From assembly GCA_015490795.1 (NCBI GenBank), contig WFXD01000013.1, positions 1 to 35,055 on the forward strand: a stretch of DNA of 35,055 bases, given 5' to 3'. The stretch's first letter is position 1. Every line of letters starts with the position of its first letter. Shown piece after piece: positions 25,887-32,800 of the stretch. A program made the translations under genes and the position numbers. Source of the DNA: Gammaproteobacteria bacterium. Lineage in GTDB: Bacteria > Pseudomonadota > Gammaproteobacteria > Chromatiales > Chromatiaceae. The notes under the pieces are model-generated. The model was not told the origin of the DNA, made no database searches, and worked only from the letters and a program-made list of their open reading frames with translations.

Positions 25887-26009
25887 ATGAAAACCACACA
25901 TACCCTTCTCATCCTGTTACTTGTGATGAGCAGCCTGCTGACAGCCTGCGGGCAAAAAGGCGCGCTGTATATGCCGGAGACACCACAGCAGGAACAAGAG
26001 AAGCGGTAG
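25887..26009 (+). CDS. lptM: Small lipoprotein LptM (YifL/LppL-like)
   Basis: A 40-residue lipoprotein precursor. Residues 1-20 form a leader (MKTTHTLLILLLVMSS), and the lipobox LLTAC gives lipidated C21. The family hallmark follows directly: CGQKGALYMP, close to the usual C-G-x-K-G-P-L-Y-x-P. In E. coli LptM helps the LptD/LptE lipopolysaccharide translocon to fold. Gamma- and beta-proteobacteria commonly carry the gene just before lysA, as here; lysA begins 11 bp after the stop. AGAGGG lies about 9 bases before the ATG. It is easily missed because of its size and because the lysA frame is open across it. Confidence 0.88.
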   Translation: MKTTHTLLILLLVMSSLLTACGQKGALYMPETPQQEQEKR

Positions 26010-26020
26010 AGCAGCAAATT

Positions 26021-27268
26021 ATGGATCACTTCAAATACCACAATGGCCGACTGTATGCCGAAGATGTGCCATTGGAGCAGATCGCCCGGCGCTGGGGTAC
26101 GCCCTGTTATGTCTACTCAAGAGCGACCCTTGAGCGCCATTGGCGCGCCTTTGACGAGGCATTCAAGAAACAGCCGCATCAGATCTGCTTCGCCGTCAAG
26201 GCCAACTCCAATCTGGCGGTATTGAATGTGCTGGCCCGGCTGGGTTCCGGTTTTGATATTGTTTCGGTGGGTGAGCTGGAGCGGGTATTAGCGGCCGGTG
26301 GTGATGCCGGCAAAGTGGTCTTTTCCGGCGTAGGCAAACGGGCCGATGAGATGCGCCGGGCGCTGGAGGTGGGCATCCGCTGCTTCAACATCGAGTCTGC
26401 CCCCGAGCTGGAGTGCCTCGACCGGGTTGCAGGTGAGATGGGGCTTCAGGCCCCCATCTCCGTGCGGGTCAATCCTGATGTTGATGCCGGCACACACCCC
26501 TATATCTCGACCGGATTGAAAGAGAACAAGTTTGGCCTGGAGGTTGATCAGGCGCTGGCGGTCTACAGCCGCGCTGTTCAGCTGAAGAACATCCGAATCG
26601 CTGGGATTGATTGCCATATTGGCTCCCAGCTTACCTCTATGGCCCCCTTTCTGGATGCGCTGGATCGCATCCTGCTGCTGGTCAAAAAGCTGAAATCCAG
26701 GGGCATTGTGCTGGACCATCTGGACCTGGGTGGCGGCCTGGGTATCCGCTACACTGATGAAGAGCCACCGCTGCCCGCCGACTATGCAGCAGCACTGTGT
26801 ACACGCCTGGGTGACTCCGCACTCGAGATCTGCATCGAACCGGGCCGTGCCATTGCCGGCAATGCCGGTGTTTTACTGACCCGGGTCGAGTATATCAAGC
26901 CGACCCCAAACAAGGATTTTGCCATCGTTGATGCCGCCATGAATGACCTGCTGCGCCCCTCACTCTACCAGGCTGTTCAGGAGATCGTCCCGGTCGTGCA
27001 GAGTGACGACGGCATACCGGGCTGTTTTGATCTGGTTGGCCCGGTCTGTGAGACTGGCGATTTTCTGGGTAAGGCGCGCGAGATGAAGCTCAAAAATGGT
27101 GAACTGCTTGCGGTGCGATCCAGTGGTGCCTACGGGTTTACCATGAGCTCCAACTACAACTCCAGGCCGCGAGTGGCCGAGGTTATGGTCGATGGCGACC
27201 AGATGCATCTTGTGCGGGAACGGGAGGTGGTTGCAGAGCTCTACCGGGGTGAATCCATACTGCCCTGA
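26021..27268 (+). CDS. lysA: Diaminopimelate decarboxylase
   Basis: LysA decarboxylates meso-diaminopimelate to L-lysine using pyridoxal phosphate. From the ATG at 26021 the protein has 415 residues. The PLP lysine is K60 in CFAVKANSN. GGGLGIRY, EPGRAIAGNAG, VGPVCETGDF and GAYGFTMSSNYNSRPR are standard for alanine-racemase-fold decarboxylases and complete. The frame stays open upstream to 25841, but that part overlaps lptM in another frame, so the internal ATG is the start. It forms a pair with lptM. dapF, often next in related genomes, is absent; an unrecognised gene follows. Confidence 0.96.
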   Translation: MDHFKYHNGRLYAEDVPLEQIARRWGTPCYVYSRATLERHWRAFDEAFKKQPHQICFAVKANSNLAVLNVLARLGSGFDIVSVGELERVLAAGGDAGKVVFSGVGKRADEMRRALEVGIRCFNIESAPELECLDRVAGEMGLQAPISVRVNPDVDAGTHPYISTGLKENKFGLEVDQALAVYSRAVQLKNIRIAGIDCHIGSQLTSMAPFLDALDRILLLVKKLKSRGIVLDHLDLGGGLGIRYTDEEPPLPADYAAALCTRLGDSALEICIEPGRAIAGNAGVLLTRVEYIKPTPNKDFAIVDAAMNDLLRPSLYQAVQEIVPVVQSDDGIPGCFDLVGPVCETGDFLGKAREMKLKNGELLAVRSSGAYGFTMSSNYNSRPRVAEVMVDGDQMHLVREREVVAELYRGESILP

Positions 27269-27323
27269 CCCCATGCCCCACAGCAGGCAGACCCTGTTTT
27301 TGGAAGCGGAACGTCCTTAAAAT

Positions 27324-28589
27324 ATGCGACGCTTTTTTTTCAGTCTGTTGTTGCTATCACTGCTGCCGCTGGGTCTGGGGTTGCTGGTACTGCTTGCGCT
27401 CGAACCCGCGCCAACGGTTAAGGCTGCCGACGCCCTGACGCATCAGGATATTGAGCGGGCACGCACGATCATTGCGCAGCACAACCCCTATCGACTCAAA
27501 GCAGGCACGCTCCAGCGCCTGACCCTGAGTGAAAAAGATCTTACCCTGGCCGCCAACTACCTGATAAAAAATACAGGTTCGGGTGGTGCTGTCATTAAAC
27601 TATTGCCTGGCCAACTGAACCTCAGAGCCAGCATTCGCCTCCCGGAAAATCCCATCAACCCCTATATAAACTTACAGCTGTTTATTGCAGAAACCCAAGG
27701 AAAAACCACTGTTTCTGAACTGCATGTTGGCAAGATTCCCGTACCAGGCCGCCTTGCAGATCTTGTTTTGATTGAGATTGTGCGCTATCTGCTGCATACC
27801 GAAGAGAGAGCGCTGATCAAAGAGATGATTAAAAAATTAACCTTTTTGAACGGTACTATGCAGATTGTCTACAGGTGGCAGCCAGAGTTGATTGCCACGA
27901 TCAAATCACGCCTGATTTCACCGCAGGAGAGTGATCGCATCCGCAGCTACTACAGCAAGATGGCTGAGCTAACGCGACAGCCAGGGTTAAGGCACCGTAC
28001 ATCGCTCATGTACATCATGCGCCCCCTGTTTGCCTATGCCCGGCAACGTTCAATAAACGGCGATCCGGTTGCGGAAAACCGGGCCGCGCTGACGGTACTG
28101 GCCGCCTATGTTATCCCAAGGGCCTTCAATGCGCTGATGCCCAAGGTGTCAGACCTGCCTCAACCCCGCAGATTTATTCTGACGCTGGATCGGCGCAAGG
28201 ATTTTACCGAACACTTTGTGGGGTCAGCGGCATTGGCGGCAACGGGTGATGCAAAACTGGCAGATGCGGTGGGGCTGTACAAAGAGGTTGCCGATTTCAA
28301 GAGGCGAAGTGGCTTTAGTTTTACCGATCTGGCCGCAGACCGGGCCGGTGCACGCTTTGGAGAGATAGCAACCGCATCGGCCGGCCAGGCTCGCCAGGTG
28401 CAACAGCTGCTTGCCAGTGGTGCGCAGGAAAGGGATCTGATGCCCAGGGTAGATGATCTGCCAGAAAACATGACCGCGAGGGAATTCAAGCAGCGCTTCA
28501 AAGAGATTGGCAGCCCTGCATTCAATAGATTAAAACAGCAGATTGAGCAGCGGATTGCCGCCTGTAGACTCTATCGTGAGGCGGGCTGA
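27324..28589 (+). CDS. Unrecognised exported or membrane-anchored protein
   Basis: A 421-residue protein not recognised by me. The first 30 residues are a basic stub plus a long hydrophobic stretch (SLLLLSLLPLGLGLLVLLAL), either an uncleaved anchor or a signal peptide. The rest is soluble. An early part (about 40-190) has beta-type patterning with LSEKDLTLAANYL and IRLPENPINPYINLQLFI, which recalls small periplasmic domains. A second part (about 255-350) contains FTEHFVGSAALAATGDAKLADAVGLYKEVADFKRRSGFSFTDLAADRAG, which looks conserved but has no known function for me. It follows lysA by 55 bp and ends before a strong hairpin. Confidence 0.8.
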   Translation: MRRFFFSLLLLSLLPLGLGLLVLLALEPAPTVKAADALTHQDIERARTIIAQHNPYRLKAGTLQRLTLSEKDLTLAANYLIKNTGSGGAVIKLLPGQLNLRASIRLPENPINPYINLQLFIAETQGKTTVSELHVGKIPVPGRLADLVLIEIVRYLLHTEERALIKEMIKKLTFLNGTMQIVYRWQPELIATIKSRLISPQESDRIRSYYSKMAELTRQPGLRHRTSLMYIMRPLFAYARQRSINGDPVAENRAALTVLAAYVIPRAFNALMPKVSDLPQPRRFILTLDRRKDFTEHFVGSAALAATGDAKLADAVGLYKEVADFKRRSGFSFTDLAADRAGARFGEIATASAGQARQVQQLLASGAQERDLMPRVDDLPENMTAREFKQRFKEIGSPAFNRLKQQIEQRIAACRLYREAG

Positions 28590-28630
28590 TTTCAGCAGGG
28601 AGCCGAGCAAGTTATTTGATGAGAAAACCC

Positions 28631-28678
28631 AAGCCCCTGCTCCTGATTCCACCAAAATGGTGGTTCGGAGCGGGCTTA
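28631..28678 (-). terminator. Probable terminator between the unrecognised gene and the XRE gene
   Basis: A strong nested stem: AAGCCC/GGGCTT, GCTCC/GGAGC and CCACC/GGTGG around the loop AAAAT, with small bulges. Read on the minus strand it is followed by GGGTTTTC, so it best serves the XRE gene whose stop is 27 bp away. It may also stop the convergent plus-strand gene. Confidence 0.55.
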
Positions 28679-28704
28679 TATCTGATGCACTGCCTGAGTG
28701 ACAG

Positions 28705-29058
28705 TCAACTGGACAGTGCTGTTTGGGCGTAATGCAGGATTTCCGCCCTGATGCGTGAACGGAAAGGCTCGGGAAGGCGCGACCAGGCCTCTGCAACCGT
28801 GCGCGCCTCGGTACTCAGGCTGTTGTTTGGCTCTTCTCCAAACATCAGCCAGGAGGGCGTAACCTCAAGTGCAGAGGCGATTTCATTAATCTTTCTTGGG
28901 CGCAGGCTGCGGCCATTCTCAATCTTCTGGATAACGGCCTGATTAGTGCCAGCGTGCGCTGCCAGCTGATCCTGTGTCCAGCCTTTTTCGCGGCGCCTGC
29001 AACGCAATCTCTCACCAAGTGAAACTTGATAATTGGCTATTCGATGCATATCACTCAT
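28705..29058 (-). CDS. Small XRE-family helix-turn-helix regulator
   Basis: A 117-residue protein from the ATG at 29058, which has a good ribosome site (GAGGAAG, 6-base spacing). A TTG two codons upstream is less likely. Residues about 15-70 make an HTH_3/Cro-CI domain: LGERLRCRRREKGWTQDQLAAHAGTNQAVIQKIENGR. The C-terminal 45 residues are helical and probably dimerise. Such proteins are usually autoregulated repressors; the target is unknown. An 8-bp inverted repeat (29079-29112) lies across its probable promoter. No phage or toxin gene accompanies it, and its divergent neighbour across about 750 bp is the multihaem gene. Confidence 0.88.
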   Translation of the reverse strand: MSDMHRIANYQVSLGERLRCRRREKGWTQDQLAAHAGTNQAVIQKIENGRSLRPRKINEIASALEVTPSWLMFGEEPNNSLSTEARTVAEAWSRLPEPFRSRIRAEILHYAQTALSS

Positions 29059-29078
29059 AAGCAACTTCCTCTCTGAGA

Positions 29079-29112
29079 CAATGACAATTTTGTATTAACT
29101 CAAGTGTCATTG
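29079..29112. promoter_or_regulatory. Candidate operator of the XRE regulator
   Basis: CAATGACA (29079-29086) and TGTCATTG (29105-29112) form a perfect 8-bp inverted repeat with an 18-base AT-rich spacer, 20 to 55 bp upstream of the XRE start. The position over the likely promoter suggests autorepression. Binding is inferred from position and symmetry only. Confidence 0.45.
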
Positions 29113-29533
29113 AAGCTAACGGCATAAAAGTAAGGGATCTTTAGGTACCCTAAACGGCATGAAAAATGAGAAAACCCAGGGTTTGATCAAGTTCAAGACG
29201 TGAAACAAGCGGTAAAATTTTGCTCGGTCTCAATGGGTTTATATATTGCTGATGAGCATAGAGAGGCCGGTCAGATCTTCTTTGCAGCAATTTCAGGCAA
29301 GATGAATAAAGATGCCTTGTAATCTGTAAATTTATAATAAAAACATACAGATACAACTCAGCCTAAGGTGTATTACTGGCATTTAATTTGTTTTTGTTTT
29401 AGAAAACGCAGGCTGGAAAGTGATTGGGAAGAGGCAGGATCTAGCCTGGTAATTAATGCAGTATGAGAGTGTGGTTTGCGCTCTCCATCCTTTTTTTTTG
29501 CGGTAAAAAAGTAAGTTTTTTGTGAGGTGGTTT

Positions 29534-29549
29534 TGTGATCAGCATCACA
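29534..29549 (+). promoter_or_regulatory. Perfect CRP/Vfr-type binding site upstream of the multihaem gene
   Basis: TGTGATCAGCATCACA matches TGTGA-N6-TCACA at all ten consensus positions. Its centre lies about 95 bp before the start point expected from the TATAAT at 29625-29630, close to the -92.5 position used by some class I CRP promoters. The core TGAT-N4-ATCA also resembles an FNR site, but the outer bases favour CRP. Confidence 0.6.
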
Positions 29550-29624
29550 CTTTTTGGGGTATTTAAACCGCCGGTCAGCGCAGGCAGACCGAAGTAAAAT
29601 ACTATTTTGCCATGCTTTATTGCA

Positions 29625-29630
29625 TATAAT
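29625..29630 (+). promoter_or_regulatory. Possible -10 box for the small ORF and multihaem gene
   Basis: A perfect TATAAT in the context GCATATAATGC. No -35 matching TTGACA lies at 16-18 bp, which would suit activator-dependent transcription from the CRP-type site upstream. The long leader (about 180 bp) would include the 32-codon ORF. Confidence 0.45.
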
Positions 29631-29694
29631 GCAGCTCTTGGTTTGAGTGGTTAGAGGAAGCCTTCCATAGGAGGTGCGATTTTAAGGACTGGTT

Positions 29695-29793
29695 ATGTTC
29701 AAGATTGTTACCGCGTTACCAATATACTATGCAGGTTTAGCTGGTTTTTATCTCTTTAATCTTACTAATTATGTGAGATGCATTGGTGACTAA
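29695..29793 (+). CDS. Possible small membrane protein or leader peptide (32 residues)
   Basis: An ATG at 29695 with a good ribosome site (AAGGA, 6-base spacing) opens a 32-codon frame ending in TAA 20 bp before the multihaem start. The product is hydrophobic in the middle (ALPIYYAGLAGFYLF) with a basic start (MFK), so it could be a small membrane protein. It may instead be a leader ORF that sets translation of the large gene, whose own ribosome site is poor. No known family was recognised, so coding status is unproven. Confidence 0.4.
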   Translation: MFKIVTALPIYYAGLAGFYLFNLTNYVRCIGD

Positions 29794-29813
29794 CGCGGGA
29801 TCAGAATTTAGAG

Positions 29814-32800
29814 ATGGCAATAAAAAGAATGTTATTCATTAAGCGTTGTGCTCTGGCGATAATTCTGCTTGCCACGGCTTTAGCTGCTCATGGCCTGGAT
29901 TACCCTCACGAACCAGCCAACCCGATACTCCCCGACATCAGCTGTCTCAGCTGCCATGATCTACATGGTTCGTTGGGGGGGCTGCTCAAGACATCAGCGC
30001 CTAACCCCGGTATGGGTGGTGATAATACCGAGGCAAACAACCTCTGCTGGAGCTGCCACACCGGCCCGGCACTGGCGCCCTATCGGGCACCCCACTCCAG
30101 TGACCAGATCAGCCAACAACACGGCACCTGGAACATGGAGTGCAAGAATTGCCATAATCCCCACAGTCAGGACCAGATACAGACCTATGGCAGTGCAGCC
30201 TATCTGGCCAGCGGCACGTTGAGTGCGGTCACCTCAGGCACGCCAATCAGCACCCTGACCGATGCAGATGCAACCTGGGCTATTGATGAACATGCAGGCC
30301 GTGTGGTCTTCCCGGATGTCAATGCACGTGACCGCCGGGGCCGCCCCATTGGCAACCTCAGCTACCGGGTGCTGAGCAATACCGCCACCACGCTGACGGT
30401 GGATGGCGCCATTAACACCTCCTATATCGCCGCAGGTGATACCTATGCCATCATCTACGGAAAAGCCATCCGGGACAAGATCAAGGTACCGGGCACCAAC
30501 ACTTGGAAGCAGGTCAAGTTCTTCCGCCAGACCGGAAGCAACTCCTTTGCCGATGAGGATGCGGTATATGACGGGGTATGCCAGGTCTGCCATACAAAGA
30601 CATGGCATATGCGCAATGATGGGAGTGCAGCAGACCAGACCCATGAAAATGTAGGTGTGGGCCGGGCTGTCGGACAGAACTGCACAGAGCTGTGCCATCT
30701 GCACACCAACGGCTTTGGCCACTACAAGGGGGTCACAACGGATGGCTGTATCGAGTGTCACGGCCACGAGGCGGGGACGCTCTATGATGCGGATATGACC
30801 CCATCCTATACAGCAGGTACCCTGGCAAGCCAGGGGCGGGGCAGCATAGCACCCCACTCCACCCACACGGAGAGCGGCACCATGTCACCGGCCCCGGCTG
30901 GGGATGATGATGTGCGTGGACCTGGGCTCTATTGCGCAGATTGCCACAACATCAGCAATATGGCGTTTTTCAAGACCGGCACAGATCAGAACGGTGACGG
31001 ATTTTTTAATCTGAACGAAACGGATGTCTGCGATATTTGCCACAGCCCGGACGGTGCCTATGATGGCGTTGATGACCCGGTTATCGGCGCCAAAAACAAC
31101 TGGCGCACAGGCGGCGTCTACGCTGCGGACGGCACCCTCAAGGCAGGCAAGGAGAAGTGGTGTGTCGGCTGCCATGACCAGGGCACAGCTGTAATTAACG
31201 GCCGGCAGGCGCCAGATGTGGGTGGTAACGGCACCACCTATGGGTTCTATGTATCAGGCCACGGCTCAAAGGCGCAAGAGTGCCAGGATTGCCACGACCT
31301 GACCGTCAACCACAACTTTGACGGGCAGAAAACCTACCGGGCAGCATTGGACAATTACCAGGCAGGCTACCGCTTGAAGGATGTCAATGGCCAGCCACCA
31401 ATGAACATCCCCCTGGATGAAGCACCCTATGACACAAGAAGCTGTGATTTCGATGAAAACAACTACCGCCTCTGCCTGACCTGTCATGCAGAGCAGGGCC
31501 CGACCACCATGGGCACAGCGCAAAACCTGTTCACCAATACAGACGATGGCGGGCAGGAGTGCGAAACCAACTACCCTGGGAGCAACCCCTATTATGTTGG
31601 CCCGGCGGGGGAGATGATTACCGGCTTTCGGAATGAGTCCAGCGCTGGGTTCAGCTTTGGCTCAGATGTACCTGCCAACGGACACTGGGATCACCTGGTC
31701 GATTTCTCCTACCTCTTTGGCCCACTGCTCTGGAAATCGGACGACACGGGCATACCGAACTCCCGCATGAGCTGCCCCGCCTGCCACAACCCGCATGGGG
31801 CGGGCTATGGCGTGGATACACCAACCATCCGCATGACGCGCAAGGCCCTTGAGATCAAGTGGGGAACGGACGGAAACGGCGACTATGGCCTGCTGAGCAA
31901 CCCCACCGCTCTTTCAAGCACCTGCGCTGTATCCTGCCACTTTTCCTCGGACCCCGGGGTCTATAGATACTACCGTGATCACACCAGCCCGCAACTAACC
32001 AGCATCGCGGTGGCAGACAGCAACAATGCAGACCCATCACCTGCCGAAGCAGGCTACACCAACGGCCGAACCGTTACTGTCACCCTCAACCTCGGCATAG
32101 GTGCCGCCCCGACCCAGATGCAGTGTGCTGAAGATGTATCCTTCGGGGTTAACCCAACCGGCTGGGTCACCTACACCGGCCCAACCATCAGCTACACCCT
32201 CTCCGACAGTGATGGCAGTAAAGCGGTATTTTGCCAACTGCGCACCGCAGGTGGTTCATCACACATCAAATCCAGCTCCATCATCCTTGACCGGGCTGCT
32301 CCCACCATAGCCATCGACACGCTGACCGCCCCCAACGGCGGTGAAGTCTGGCTTCGTGGAACGACCCAGAACATCACCTGGAATGCCGGTGCTATCAGCG
32401 ATGACAACCTGAAGAGTGGCTCCATTATCAGCCTTGATTACTCCACCGATGGCGGCACCAGCTTCCCCAACAACATTGCCACAAACGAGGCCGATGACGG
32501 CACCTATGCCTGGGTCACTCCAGCTGTCGACAGCTCCACGGCACGGGTGCGGATATCAGCCTACGACAAAGCAGGCAACTGGGGCAGCGACAGCTCCAAT
32601 GCCGACTTCACCATTATGCCGATTGCGCCGATACTCAGCAGCATCTCGGTGGTGGATAACAACAGTGCCGACCCTGCGGCAGCAGAGGCTGGCTACACCA
32701 ATAACCAGTCGGTAGCGGTAACCCTCACAACGAGCAACCTCCCCAACCAGATGATGCTGGCTGAAGATGCCGGGTTCAGTGTCAACTCCACCGGCTGGAT

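Larger units (their letters stand above)
29065..29813. other. AT-rich intergenic region upstream of the multihaem gene
   Basis: About 750 bp between the divergent XRE and multihaem genes, visibly richer in A/T than its neighbours. It holds the inverted repeat by the XRE promoter, two overlapping tiny frames (29159-29203 and 29200-29322) of doubtful meaning, a T9 run at 29491-29499, a perfect CRP-type site, a TATAAT at 29625-29630, and a probable small ORF at 29695. No RNA gene or known riboswitch pattern was recognised. Confidence 0.6.

Noticed and set aside
25841-26020. In-frame N-terminal extension of LysA
   Set aside because: It lies over lptM in another frame and has no LysA homology; the ATG at 26021 fits the family.
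29183-29196. FNR-like TTGAT-N4-TTCAA
   Set aside because: One mismatch and more than 600 bp from the multihaem start; nearer the XRE gene on the wrong side.
29159-29322. Two tiny overlapping plus-strand frames (14 and 40 codons, GTGA overlap)
   Set aside because: No good ribosome site and no recognisable family; could be a decayed gene, but support is too thin.
29631-29813. Possible c-di-GMP or other riboswitch in the multihaem leader
   Set aside because: None of the conserved GEMM segments (GCAAAGCC, CCUAAACC-type blocks) could be found.
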